Shown: positions 18,719-28,480 of the stretch, in pieces
How the letters are laid out: every line of letters begins with the position of its first letter
Numbering within the stretch: the stretch's first letter is position 1
NCBI RefSeq assembly: GCF_018860365.1
Contig: NZ_JAHKPO010000013.1
Location: 372,001-436,000 of the forward strand
From: Arenibacter algicola
GTDB lineage: Bacteria; Bacteroidota; Bacteroidia; Flavobacteriales; Flavobacteriaceae
Direction: 5' to 3'
Length of the DNA: 64,000 nucleotides
Program-made: the position numbers and the translations under genes
The notes under the pieces: model-generated
Database searches by the model: none
The model's input: the letters and a program-made list of their open reading frames with translations, nothing else
Told to the model about the DNA's origin: nothing

Positions 18719-20869
18719 ATGATTTCCAAATTCCATTTCATCGTTTTATGCGCGCTGCTTTCCGTGTGCCCTCAGGTTAATGGGCAAGAATTGAAGTGGA
18801 CCGAGATTGAAAATGGAATTTGGAAAGCCAGTGTTGGGGAGCCAGAGGATATAAGCTTGCTTAAGGCTGCGGATATACGGCCCAAGGTTAAGGCACTTGA
18901 CAAACTGCCCGCCGCCGATTTTCCTTTTCCGGAAGATAGGATCAAAACAAAAATAGTTGATGGAAAGACTTATTTGCAATTTCCTTTGAGCAGGGAGGAG
19001 CAGATTTATGGCTTGGGACTCAATTTTAAAACAGTACACCAGAGAGGCCGCATCATGCAATTGCATGTGGACCACTATGGAGGAAGGGACGATGGGCGTA
19101 CACATGCCCCAGTTCCTTTTTATGTGTCTTCCAAAGGGTATGGCGTGTTGATAGACGCGGCCAGATATATTACCGTGTATGCCGGGACTGGTATTAGGGT
19201 AGATGCCGACGACAAACCGGTTTTGAGGGACAGGAACACTGATCCCCAATGGCAGGCGCAACCTTATTCCGATGCCGTGGAAATTTTGGTACCGGCAAAG
19301 GGAACCGATGTTTATGTATATGGAGGTTCTACCCCCATGGAGGCTGTACAACGCTATAATTTATATAACGGAGGTGGTTATATACCCCCAAAATGGGGCC
19401 TTGGATTTACCCAAAGGGTACCTACGCTTTACAGTCAGTATGATATTGCCCAAGAAGCCCAAGAGTTTGAAGATCACGATTTTCCTTTAGATTTTATTGG
19501 AGTGGAGCCAGGCTGGCACAGTATGGCCTATCCCTGTACTTTTGAATGGGACAGGACAAGATTCCCAGATCCAAAAAAGTTCAATAATGAATTATTGGCA
19601 GATGGGATTAGAACAAATTTATGGTTGAATCCCTATGTGTCCCCGGTAGGTTCCTTATATCCGAAATTAAAAAATCTTTCTGCTTCACATACGGTGTGGA
19701 ATGGAATTGTTCCGGATTTGATGCTTCCCGAAACCCGGGATATTTTTAAGGAACACTTTGTTCAAAATCATTTGGATCTTGGGGTCAGCGGTTATAAAAT
19801 AGATGAGGTGGATGGTTTTGATTTTTGGATTTGGCCAGATGTAGCTACATTTCCCTCAGGATATAGTGGTGAGCAAATGCGACAGGTCTATGGTCTACTA
19901 ATCCAGGACATGACCGCCAAATGGTTCAAGGAAAGGAATCAGAGAACTTATGGTTTGGTAAGGGCTTCCAATGCTGGAGCCAGTGCTATGCCCTATGTAA
20001 TATATAACGATTATTACAGTCATAAAGATTTTATAACGGCCTTGGTCAATAGCAGTTTTATTGGGGTGCTATGGACGCCGGAGGTAAGGGCCTCCAAGAC
20101 GGCCGAGGAGTGGTTAAGGAGAATGCAATCTGTTTGCTTTTCACCAATGGCCATGCTCAATGCCTGGGCGGACGGTACCAAGCCTTGGTCATTCCCTGAA
20201 GTGGAAGAGGCGGTAAGGGATGTGGCCAATTTAAGGATGCAACTATTGCCTTATATTTATTCTACTTTTTCCCAATATTATTTTGAAGGTTTACCACCCT
20301 TTAGGGCCATGAATTTGGTGGAGGGCTTTTCCTATGACCAGAAGGAAGCCGAAGGGGAATTGGATTCTACGGACAATCCCTATAAAGTAGCCATTAAAAG
20401 TGAGATAAAGGATCAATACATGATGGGCGACAATATTTTAGTGGCCCCCATGTTTGAAGGGGAAAAGGAGAGAAAGGTAATCCTGCCAAAAGGAAAATGG
20501 TTCGATTTCTACGATGGCAATTTCGTAGGTGAAAATGAAGTGATTACAGTTGCTCCCGGTTTGGAAAAAATTCCATTGTTTGTAAGGGATGGTGGAATAA
20601 TTCCTATGCGACCGGTTCAAAGACAGGCTCCAAAATTGGGCGAGAAAGTAGATTTGATTATCCGTCACTATGGGACCAAGGAAGGGGAGTATACCCTCTA
20701 CGATGACGACGGACTAAGTTTCGATTTTGAAAAGGGACAATTTACCAATGTAGAAATACAAGTCAAAAAGGACCGGAAAGGAAAACTTGTAGGCACAATA
20801 GGTAGCCCTGAAAAAGGGAACCCATATAGCTATAACAAAAAGGTGACCTGGGAATTTAAAACCAAATAA
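18719..20869 (+). CDS. GH31-family alpha-glycosidase, secreted
   Basis: The product has 716 residues with a cleavable signal peptide (about 1-22, ending QVNGQ). An N-terminal beta-sandwich precedes the (beta/alpha)8 barrel, in which GYKIDEVDG supplies the nucleophile Asp362; the acid/base is probably in the RASNAGASAMPYVIYNDYYS region (aspartate of NDYY). A C-terminal beta domain carries MGDNILVAPMF, a typical GH31 strand. Members act on alpha-glucosides, xylosides or galactosides. Its place among fucosidases and sulfatases suggests it removes an alpha-linked side sugar from the same polysaccharide. Exact specificity cannot be read from the sequence. Confidence 0.88.
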   Translation: MISKFHFIVLCALLSVCPQVNGQELKWTEIENGIWKASVGEPEDISLLKAADIRPKVKALDKLPAADFPFPEDRIKTKIVDGKTYLQFPLSREEQIYGLGLNFKTVHQRGRIMQLHVDHYGGRDDGRTHAPVPFYVSSKGYGVLIDAARYITVYAGTGIRVDADDKPVLRDRNTDPQWQAQPYSDAVEILVPAKGTDVYVYGGSTPMEAVQRYNLYNGGGYIPPKWGLGFTQRVPTLYSQYDIAQEAQEFEDHDFPLDFIGVEPGWHSMAYPCTFEWDRTRFPDPKKFNNELLADGIRTNLWLNPYVSPVGSLYPKLKNLSASHTVWNGIVPDLMLPETRDIFKEHFVQNHLDLGVSGYKIDEVDGFDFWIWPDVATFPSGYSGEQMRQVYGLLIQDMTAKWFKERNQRTYGLVRASNAGASAMPYVIYNDYYSHKDFITALVNSSFIGVLWTPEVRASKTAEEWLRRMQSVCFSPMAMLNAWADGTKPWSFPEVEEAVRDVANLRMQLLPYIYSTFSQYYFEGLPPFRAMNLVEGFSYDQKEAEGELDSTDNPYKVAIKSEIKDQYMMGDNILVAPMFEGEKERKVILPKGKWFDFYDGNFVGENEVITVAPGLEKIPLFVRDGGIIPMRPVQRQAPKLGEKVDLIIRHYGTKEGEYTLYDDDGLSFDFEKGQFTNVEIQVKKDRKGKLVGTIGSPEKGNPYSYNKKVTWEFKTK

Positions 20870-20890
20870 TATCTACCTAAGAACTGAAAT

Positions 20891-22285
20891 ATGAAAAAAC
20901 TATTAGGATTATTGCTCTTGCTTTTTGTCTCCAATACCTATGGGGAAATTTGGCTTCCTTCCATTCTGTCGGATAATATGGTACTCCAACAAGAGTCGAA
21001 CGTTACTATATGGGGATGGACAACGGCTACCAGCGAAGAGATAACGGTTTATGGCACTTGGAATAATGAAAAAGTGACCACCAAGGCTTTTCAAGGGGTT
21101 TGGTCCTTACAATTGCCTACCCCGAAAGCAGGGGGCATCTATAGCGTTATGGTAGAAGGCCACGAGAAATTGGAGTTGGAGAATGTACTAATAGGAGAAG
21201 TTTGGTTGGGTTCTGGACAAAGCAATATGCAATGGACTCCAAAACATGGTTTGGACAATGCGGAAGAAGAAATAAAAAACGCCAATTACCCTGAAATACG
21301 CTTTTTTCAGGTAGCACAGCAAATATCGGACAATCCCCAGGACCAATTAAAAGGTAAATGGGAGGTTTGCATCCCTGAAACTATGGAGAAGTTTAGTTCT
21401 GTAGCTTATTTTTTTGGTAGGGAATTGCATCAAAAATTGGGTGTTCCTGTTGGTGTTATCAACTCCAGCTGGGGAGGCACGCCAGTGGAGGTTTGGTTGA
21501 AAAAAGAATTGATTACGGAGGATACTGAATTGAAAAAAGCCGCAGAAAAACTGAACGAGGTTGCCTGGTGGCCAAGTAATCCGGGCTTGGCCTACAATGC
21601 CATGATACACCCCATTACTAAATTCAATATAGCAGGTTGTATTTGGTACCAAGGGGAATCCAATAGGGTAAATCCTGTTTCCTATTACAAATCCTTTCCC
21701 TTGATGATAAAGTCCTGGAGGGAGGAATGGGACAAGGACCTACCCTTTTATTTCGTACAGTTAGCCCCTTATAAATATGACGACCCTATGGATACGGATG
21801 CGGCACATGTAAGGGATGCGCAATTGTATACAATGCAAAATTTGGATAATACGGGTATGGTGGTTACCAATGATATTGGAAATTTAGAAAACATACACCC
21901 CACAAACAAGCAGGACGTAGGACACCGTTTGGCGCTTTGGGCCTTGGGTAAAACCTATGGGAAGGATGGCCTGGAATATTCGGGTCCTGTTTACAGGTCC
22001 ATGGAAATTAAGGGAAAAAAAATAGTCCTTCATTTTGATCATGCCGATAAGGGATTAATGAAAAAAGGAAAGGACCTACGGGAATTTATTATTGCCGGGG
22101 AAGACGGGGTGTTTTATTCCGCTAAGGCCAAAATTAGAGGTAATACGGTAGAAGTATCCTCTTCAAAAGTAAAAAAACCAGCGGCGGTCCGATTTGCTTT
22201 TACCAATGGGGCATTGCCCAATCTTTTTAATTCAGAGGGTTTACCTGCCTCCGCTTTTAGAACGGATAATTGGGAGTTGAAATAA
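20891..22285 (+). CDS. SGNH-type sialate O-acetylesterase-like carbohydrate esterase
   Basis: A 464-residue secreted protein (signal about 1-18) of the DUF303/sialate-O-acetylesterase family. The nucleophile motif is GSGQSNMQW (Ser111), and IWYQGESN carries the conserved glutamine/glycine/glutamate block. The late NLENIHPTNKQDVGHRL segment provides the catalytic His of the HPxxK type. In this setting it probably removes O-acetyl groups from the polysaccharide; algal fucans are often acetylated. It is embedded between GH31 and GH29 genes with spacings of about 20-26 bases, so it is cotranscribed. Confidence 0.88.
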   Translation: MKKLLGLLLLLFVSNTYGEIWLPSILSDNMVLQQESNVTIWGWTTATSEEITVYGTWNNEKVTTKAFQGVWSLQLPTPKAGGIYSVMVEGHEKLELENVLIGEVWLGSGQSNMQWTPKHGLDNAEEEIKNANYPEIRFFQVAQQISDNPQDQLKGKWEVCIPETMEKFSSVAYFFGRELHQKLGVPVGVINSSWGGTPVEVWLKKELITEDTELKKAAEKLNEVAWWPSNPGLAYNAMIHPITKFNIAGCIWYQGESNRVNPVSYYKSFPLMIKSWREEWDKDLPFYFVQLAPYKYDDPMDTDAAHVRDAQLYTMQNLDNTGMVVTNDIGNLENIHPTNKQDVGHRLALWALGKTYGKDGLEYSGPVYRSMEIKGKKIVLHFDHADKGLMKKGKDLREFIIAGEDGVFYSAKAKIRGNTVEVSSSKVKKPAAVRFAFTNGALPNLFNSEGLPASAFRTDNWELK

Positions 22286-22311
22286 ATTATATTAGTTACA
22301 GATAAGATTAC

Positions 22312-23652
22312 ATGAAAAAACTATGTACCTCTATTTTACTTTTGGCCATCACGGTGAATTTTGCCCAAGAACAGGTCATGGATACCGTTTTGCAGAACGA
22401 GCAAAAGATGCAATGGTTCAAGGACGCCAAACTAGGAATTTTTATCCACTGGGGCTTGTATTCCGTAAATGGGATCGATGAATCCTGGTCGTTCTATAAT
22501 GGCTATATTTCCCATGAAAATTATATAAAGCAAACCAAGGGGTTCACCGCTAAAAAATACGACCCAAAAGCTTGGGCTGATTTAATAAAGCGCAGTGGCG
22601 CCAAGTATTCGGTAATCACTTCCAAACATCACGAAGGTTTTGCCCTTTGGGACACTAAGTTTGGAGATTTTAACGTCATTAAGAGCTCGGCGGCAAAAAA
22701 AGATGTGTTAACGCCCTTTGTTTCCGAACTCCGAAATAATAATTTAAAAGTGGGCATTTATTATTCCTTGCCAGATTGGTCATACCATGATTACACCCAC
22801 TTTACAAGAGATTCCATTAGATATAAAATCTCCGAAGAACCCAAACGATGGAACAAGTTCCTAAAATATTATCAAGGGCAATTAAAGGAGCTCTCCGATA
22901 ATTATAATCCCGACCTATATTGGTTTGATGGGGATTGGGAACACAACTCCGAGGAATGGGAAGTGCCCAAGGTTCGGCAAATGCTTTTTGATAGGAATCC
23001 CAATACCATTTTAAATTCCAGACTGCGGGAGCAAGGCGACTACGCCACTCCAGAACAAGGTATGCCCATTACAAGGCCAAAGAACAAATTTTGGGAACTA
23101 TGCCTTACCATGAACGACTCCTGGGGTTTTCAAAAAAACGATCACAACTATAAAACTACGGACCAGATTATTGGAATTTTTGCTGATGTAATCGGTAATG
23201 GAGGAAATATGCTATTGGACATAGGTCCCAAAGGCGATGGAAGTATTCCTGAGGAACAGGTCGCCATATTGGAAGGTTTGGGGCGATGGACCAACAAGCA
23301 TAAAGAGGCTATCTACGGCACACGTTCCGGGATTCCCAAAGAACATTTTTATGGTCCTACTACCTTATCCAAAGACGGGAACATTCTTTATTTGTTCGTT
23401 AAAGGCAATTCGAATGGTGAGGTAGTTATACGTGGACTTAAAAATAGGATCAACCGTATTTATGTAGTGGGCGAGGGGACCAAGTTGTCTCATCAGGTTA
23501 TTGGTAAGGTCTATTGGAGCCATTACCCAGGGATAAATTATATAAAGTTGCCAGAACATGTTCTGGATGAAAATATGACCGTTATTGCCGTTTTGCTGGA
23601 TGGTAAGGTAGATCTATATCGCGAAGATGGTGCTGTGATAGAAAGTAATTAA
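22312..23652 (+). CDS. GH29 alpha-L-fucosidase, compact form
   Basis: A 446-residue secreted fucosidase (signal about 1-18, ending NFAQ). LGIFIHWGLYS at 41-51, KHHEGF at 105-110 and the nucleophile Asp206 in LYWFDGDWEH form the fucose pocket. A single C-terminal beta-sandwich follows the barrel. The arrangement matches GH29 subfamily A-type, broad-specificity exo-fucosidases, and differs from the long, CBM-bearing enzyme at 11502, so the two should act on different linkages. The sulfatase gene starts 24 bases downstream. Confidence 0.93.
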   Translation: MKKLCTSILLLAITVNFAQEQVMDTVLQNEQKMQWFKDAKLGIFIHWGLYSVNGIDESWSFYNGYISHENYIKQTKGFTAKKYDPKAWADLIKRSGAKYSVITSKHHEGFALWDTKFGDFNVIKSSAAKKDVLTPFVSELRNNNLKVGIYYSLPDWSYHDYTHFTRDSIRYKISEEPKRWNKFLKYYQGQLKELSDNYNPDLYWFDGDWEHNSEEWEVPKVRQMLFDRNPNTILNSRLREQGDYATPEQGMPITRPKNKFWELCLTMNDSWGFQKNDHNYKTTDQIIGIFADVIGNGGNMLLDIGPKGDGSIPEEQVAILEGLGRWTNKHKEAIYGTRSGIPKEHFYGPTTLSKDGNILYLFVKGNSNGEVVIRGLKNRINRIYVVGEGTKLSHQVIGKVYWSHYPGINYIKLPEHVLDENMTVIAVLLDGKVDLYREDGAVIESN

Positions 23653-23676
23653 GCCATTGTTAGAAAAAGTATACAG

Positions 23677-25236
23677 ATGAAAGGATATGTATTGTGGTGT
23701 TTAAGTGTTGGTATTCTAGCATTGGGCTGTAAGGAGAAAGCGATTCCTAAAAGCGTTGATGTACCCGCCACCCCCAATATTGTACTTTTTTTCGTGGATG
23801 ATATGGGCTGGCAGGACACTTCAGTTCCATTTTGGAGTGAAAGAACGCAGTATAATGATCTTTACCAAACCCCAAATATGGAGCGCTTGGCAAAAGAGGG
23901 TATGAAATTTACACAGGCTTACGCTACCGCAGTATGTTCACCGACCAGGGTAAGTCTTATGACCGGAATGAATGCTGCCAGACATAGGGTAACCAACTGG
24001 ACCCTTTACAAGGATAAGTTGCAACCGATGGAAACCAACCACAAAACCCTTCAATTTCCCGAATGGAACGTAAATGGGTTAAGCCCGGTTGCAGGGGTAG
24101 AAAAGGCGGTACATGCTACTCCCTTGCCGCAGGTATTGAAGGAAGCGGGGTACTATACCATACATTCCGGAAAAGCACATTTGGGTGCCATCGGAACCCC
24201 AGGCGAAGATCCTTTGAAATTAGGTTTTGAAATAAATATAGCAGGCCATGCTGCCGGAGCTCCTGGAAGTTATTTGGGTACCGAAAATTTTGGGAATGGT
24301 CAGGAAGGAAGGAAAGTATGGGCTGTTCCTGGACTGGAAAAGTATCATGGCAAGGACATATTTTTGACCGAGGCCATAACCCAAGAGGCAAAATTGGCCA
24401 TGGATTCCGCTTTGGAAAAAAACAGACCCTTCTTTCTGTACATGGCACATTATGCGGTACATACGCCCATTATGCCCGATAGCAGATTTGTACAGAAATA
24501 TTATGACAAAGGGCTGGATTCCACAGAGGCCAAATACGCTGCTTTGGTAGAAGGAATGGACAAGAGTTTGGGCGACATTATGGATTATCTGGATGATAAA
24601 AAGATTTCGGACAATACTATTATCCTTTTCATGTCGGACAATGGTGGACTAAGTGCTGTGGCCAGGGGCGGGGAAAAACACACCCATAACAAACCCTTGA
24701 GCAGCGGGAAGGGCTCGGCCCATGAAGGGGGGATTAGAGAGCCAATGTTGGTAAAATGGCCAGGGAAAATTAAACCTAATTCGGTAACCGATCAACAAGT
24801 TATTATCGAAGATTTCTACCCGTCCATTTTGGAAATGGCAGGGGTTAAAAACTATACAACTGTGCAGCAGGTAGACGGAATTAGTTTTGTTCCTGTAGTT
24901 TCAGGAAATACCGCTACTGCTAACCGTCCCTTATTTTGGCATTATCCCAATGAATGGGGACCGTCGGGTCCCGGAATAGGGGCTTCCAGCAGTACCCGAG
25001 TGGGAGACTGGAAATTTATTTATTACTATAAGGACGGTACCATGGAGTTGTTCAATATCAAGGAGGATATTGGTGAAACCAAAAATTTGGTAAAAGAGCA
25101 GCCGGCAAAAGCACGGGAGTTGGCAAAGATATTATCGGATTACTTAAGGAAAGTGGAGGCCCAAATACCCTCACAAAAAGATACCGGGGAGCAGATTGCC
25201 TTTCCGGATGAGGTTTTAAATACCTCCAATAGGTAA
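23677..25236 (+). CDS. S1-family formylglycine sulfatase, lipoprotein
   Basis: A 519-residue sulfatase with lipobox ALGC (Cys18). The metal ligands are FFVDDMGWQD (DD at 41-42) and the formylglycine motif is CSPTR (Cys87) followed by VSLMTG. SDNGG and the later HEGGIREP block are as expected. It differs clearly from the sulfatase at 16146 in motif context and in being lipid-anchored, so the two probably attack different sulfate positions. The next gene begins only seven bases after its stop, which indicates translational coupling with the fusion glycosidase. Confidence 0.93.
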   Translation: MKGYVLWCLSVGILALGCKEKAIPKSVDVPATPNIVLFFVDDMGWQDTSVPFWSERTQYNDLYQTPNMERLAKEGMKFTQAYATAVCSPTRVSLMTGMNAARHRVTNWTLYKDKLQPMETNHKTLQFPEWNVNGLSPVAGVEKAVHATPLPQVLKEAGYYTIHSGKAHLGAIGTPGEDPLKLGFEINIAGHAAGAPGSYLGTENFGNGQEGRKVWAVPGLEKYHGKDIFLTEAITQEAKLAMDSALEKNRPFFLYMAHYAVHTPIMPDSRFVQKYYDKGLDSTEAKYAALVEGMDKSLGDIMDYLDDKKISDNTIILFMSDNGGLSAVARGGEKHTHNKPLSSGKGSAHEGGIREPMLVKWPGKIKPNSVTDQQVIIEDFYPSILEMAGVKNYTTVQQVDGISFVPVVSGNTATANRPLFWHYPNEWGPSGPGIGASSSTRVGDWKFIYYYKDGTMELFNIKEDIGETKNLVKEQPAKARELAKILSDYLRKVEAQIPSQKDTGEQIAFPDEVLNTSNR

Positions 25237-25243
25237 AAGGAAT

Positions 25244-27619
25244 ATGAAGCTAAGATTGTTTGTACTTTGTTGTTTTGGTCTTGTTTTGGGTTTTGCCCAA
25301 AATGGGGAAGACGACCTATACCTATACGATAATTTTAAAGCAGTGTCCCAAGAGAATGTTTTTAAAACAGAAGGATATTACAATTGGGGAAGTTCTATAA
25401 TCAAGGAAAGGGATGGAAAATACCATCTGTTTTATTCCCGCTGGAAAAAAGAATACGGTTTTAATGGGTGGCTTACCCATTCGGAAATTGCACACGCCAC
25501 AAGTAAAAGTCCGGCCGGACCATGGAAATATAAGGAGACTGTGCTCCGCGGCAGTGGTCAAGGTAATTGGGATGCCATTACGGCGCATAACCCAAAAATC
25601 AAAAGTTTTGAGGGAAAATATTATTTGTACTATATAGCTACCAATATGGGTGGCAAGGATTATACCGATGAGGAATTGATTGAAACCGCAAAAACGGGTT
25701 ATACGCACCCCAATTGGAAGATTTTACGGCCCAGCCAGCGTACTGGGGTGGCGGTATCAAATTCGCTTAATGGACCTTGGTCAAGGTTGGACAAACCTCT
25801 TGTGGAACCCTCTGGAGCAATTACTACACTTACCGTTAATCCGGCTATTGATAGAGGTAAGGATGGCAAGTATTATTTAATTGTAAAAGGCGATAAGCCC
25901 AACGAAAAGAAATTTATTAGGAACCAAGCGGTGGGGGTTTCGGAACATCCCGAAGGCCCCTTTGAGATTCAGGAGAAACCGGTAATAGATTACATGGATA
26001 CCGAAGATATGTCTATTTGGTACGATGAAAATCGAGATAGGTTCTATGGCGTTTTCCATGCGCATAATTATATTGGCCTGGTAACTTCGGAAAATGGGAC
26101 CAATTGGGAAAAGGCCAATGAGTTTGTTCTTAAGAATAAAGAAATTTTATTGGAAGATGGAACTGTCATCTTCCCGGATAGAATGGAACGTCCGTTTATT
26201 TATCACGAGAACGGTCAGCCACAAGTGTTGTCCGTAGCGGTAAAGAAAGGGGATGAATCCTACACTGTATTTATACCCATAATCAAAAATCAATTCCCGG
26301 TGCCCAACAAAAGGCAATTGGCATGGCAGAAGGCAGAACTGGGTGTAGTATTTCATTATGACCTTCATGTGTTCGATGGGGTAAAATATGGGCAGGGAAA
26401 CAATAGAATCGACCCAGTAGAAGACTATCAAATTTTTAATCCTGAAAAATTGGATACCGATCAATGGGTAAAGGCAGCCAAGGATGCCGGAGCCAATTTT
26501 GCCATTTTAACGGCCACCCATGAGACGGGGTTTGCATTGTTTCAATCCAAAGTAAACCCATACAGTGTTAAAGCTCTAAATTGGAAAGATGGGAAAGGGG
26601 ATGTAGTGGCAGATTTTGTAGCCTCATGCCGAAAGTATGGAATAAAACCGGGTATCTATCTTGGGATCAGGTGGAATTCGTTTTTGGGCGTGCACGACTT
26701 CAAAGTAAATGGTGAGGGCGATTTCAAGAAGAATCGACAGGAATGGTATAATAGGATGGTTGAGGGAATGGTAAAGGAAATTTGTACCAATTATGGGGAA
26801 TTGTTCGAAATTTGGTTCGATGGTGGTGCCGATCATCCAAAAAATGGTGCGCCGGATGTTTTGCCTATTGTAAGGCAGTACCAACCCAATTGTTTGTTCT
26901 ATCACAACGGGCAATTGGCAGAAGCTCGGTGGGGCGGTTCGGAATCCGGCACGGTTGCGTATACCAATTGGTCTACCTTTCCTTATAGGGCCACAGGAGC
27001 AGGGGAAAGCGCCAAAAGGAATATAGCGGACAACAACTTTCAATTGCTGAAAGAAGGGGATGCCAAGGGTAAGTATTGGGTTCCTGCAATGGCAGATGCT
27101 CCTTTAAGGGGGTATAACGGCCGACACGAATGGTTTTGGGAACCAGGGGATGAGGCCCACATATTTCCTTTGGAAAATTTAATGGATATGTACTATAAAT
27201 CCGTTGGAAGAAACGCCACTTTAATAATAGGCCTTACTCCAGACCCGGAGGGACTCCTGCCCGAACCAGATGTGCAAAGGTTGAAGGAGTGGGGAGATGA
27301 GATAAAAAGGAGATTTTCCAATCCCTTGGCAAGTACAAATGGGAAGGGGAGATTATTGGAGTTAAGATTGAAGGAACCCGTGGAAGTAAACCATGTAATA
27401 CTTCAGGAGGATATTGTAAAAGGAGAAAGAATAAGAAAGTATCGAATTGAAGGTTACTCAGGAGGTCACTGGATTAATTTGGCCAATGGGGAGAGCATTG
27501 GAAATAAAAGAATTGAGAAATTTGATACTGTAAAATTAAGTAGATTACGAATAAAAATTATAGATTCGGACGGTTTAGGGCATATTAAGGATTTTAGTGC
27601 CTATTTCGTTGCAGAATAA
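25244..27619 (+). CDS. Two-domain glycosidase: five-bladed-propeller (GH43/GH117-like) domain fused to a GH29-like domain
   Basis: A 791-residue secreted protein (signal about 1-18). Residues 25-350 look like a five-bladed beta-propeller glycosidase: repeated KYHLFYSRW, KYYLYYIAT and KYYLIVKG strands with candidate catalytic acids in NWDAITAHNP and DTEDMS. Residues 355-700 are a GH29 barrel with IWFDGGADHP (Asp526 as nucleophile), but the pocket is altered: THETGF (425-430) replaces the usual KHHDGF and VVFHYDLH replaces IFIHWGLY. A C-terminal beta domain (700-791) follows. The frame is continuous with no internal signal, so this is a true fusion. Substitutions suggest a sugar other than, or modified from, plain L-fucose. 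Confidence 0.8.
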   Translation: MKLRLFVLCCFGLVLGFAQNGEDDLYLYDNFKAVSQENVFKTEGYYNWGSSIIKERDGKYHLFYSRWKKEYGFNGWLTHSEIAHATSKSPAGPWKYKETVLRGSGQGNWDAITAHNPKIKSFEGKYYLYYIATNMGGKDYTDEELIETAKTGYTHPNWKILRPSQRTGVAVSNSLNGPWSRLDKPLVEPSGAITTLTVNPAIDRGKDGKYYLIVKGDKPNEKKFIRNQAVGVSEHPEGPFEIQEKPVIDYMDTEDMSIWYDENRDRFYGVFHAHNYIGLVTSENGTNWEKANEFVLKNKEILLEDGTVIFPDRMERPFIYHENGQPQVLSVAVKKGDESYTVFIPIIKNQFPVPNKRQLAWQKAELGVVFHYDLHVFDGVKYGQGNNRIDPVEDYQIFNPEKLDTDQWVKAAKDAGANFAILTATHETGFALFQSKVNPYSVKALNWKDGKGDVVADFVASCRKYGIKPGIYLGIRWNSFLGVHDFKVNGEGDFKKNRQEWYNRMVEGMVKEICTNYGELFEIWFDGGADHPKNGAPDVLPIVRQYQPNCLFYHNGQLAEARWGGSESGTVAYTNWSTFPYRATGAGESAKRNIADNNFQLLKEGDAKGKYWVPAMADAPLRGYNGRHEWFWEPGDEAHIFPLENLMDMYYKSVGRNATLIIGLTPDPEGLLPEPDVQRLKEWGDEIKRRFSNPLASTNGKGRLLELRLKEPVEVNHVILQEDIVKGERIRKYRIEGYSGGHWINLANGESIGNKRIEKFDTVKLSRLRIKIIDSDGLGHIKDFSAYFVAE

Positions 27620-27638
27620 GGACTTTAAATAAAGAAAA

Positions 27639-28421
27639 ATGGATTTACAACTCAAGGATAAAGTAATTATAGTTACTGGAGGTTCCAAAGGAATCGGTCA
27701 TGGAATAAGCGTACTATTGGCAGCTGAAGGCGCAATCCCGGTCATTATTGGAAGGGATAGAAAAAGTATGTTGGAGGTGGTTGCGGATATCGAAAGAAGT
27801 GGTGGAAAAGCCTCTTTTGCCACGGCAGAACTAACCGATCCGGAACAATGTAGACTGGCCGTTGAAAGCACCGTTGAAAAGTTTGGTAAGATCGATGGTG
27901 TCGTTAATAATGCAGGAATCAATGATGGTGTTGGCCTGGAGAATGGGAATTATGAAGATTTCTTGAGGTCTATTAACCGTAACCTTACCCATTACTATTT
28001 AATGGCCCATTATGCGTTGCCAGAATTAAAGAAAACCGAGGGAGCCATTGTTAATATAGGTTCCAAGACCTCCGTAACCGGGCAGGGTGGAACATCGGGC
28101 TATGCCGCGGCCAATGGAGGGCGCAATGCCATTACCCGGGAATGGGCCGTGGAATTACTTCCATATAATATAAGGGTCAATGCAGTTATTGTGGCTGAAT
28201 GCTATACTCCATTATACGATCGATGGATCAAGACCTTTGATAATCCCGAAGAAAAATTAAAGACTATAACAGATAAGATTCCACTGGGACAAAGAATGAC
28301 TACGGCTGAGGAAATTGCAAGTACAGTAGCCTTTTTGCTTTCCAATAGATCTAGTCACACCACTGGGCAATTACTCTTTGTAGATGGCGGATATACCCAT
28401 TTGGACCGATCAATTTCATAA
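27639..28421 (+). CDS. SDR-family protein, candidate L-fucose dehydrogenase, without the catalytic lysine
   Basis: The product has 260 residues. The NAD(P) motif TGGSKGIG is at 13-20, NNAG at 90-93 and Ser142 and Tyr155 are in place, but the YxxxK motif reads YAAAN (Asn159). The codon is an unambiguous AAT. The C-terminal part with IVAECYTPLYDRW is unlike common fatty-acyl or polyol SDRs. As the pathway needs an L-fucose to fuconolactone step and this gene directly precedes fucP, L-fucose dehydrogenase is the natural guess. The changed residue could be a family-wide feature with another base taking over, or the protein may not be catalytic. Confidence 0.7.
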   Translation: MDLQLKDKVIIVTGGSKGIGHGISVLLAAEGAIPVIIGRDRKSMLEVVADIERSGGKASFATAELTDPEQCRLAVESTVEKFGKIDGVVNNAGINDGVGLENGNYEDFLRSINRNLTHYYLMAHYALPELKKTEGAIVNIGSKTSVTGQGGTSGYAAANGGRNAITREWAVELLPYNIRVNAVIVAECYTPLYDRWIKTFDNPEEKLKTITDKIPLGQRMTTAEEIASTVAFLLSNRSSHTTGQLLFVDGGYTHLDRSIS

Positions 28422-28480
28422 ATATCTAAATAAATAGTTTAAACCAATAAATCAGTAAAAAAATAATAATCAACAATCCA

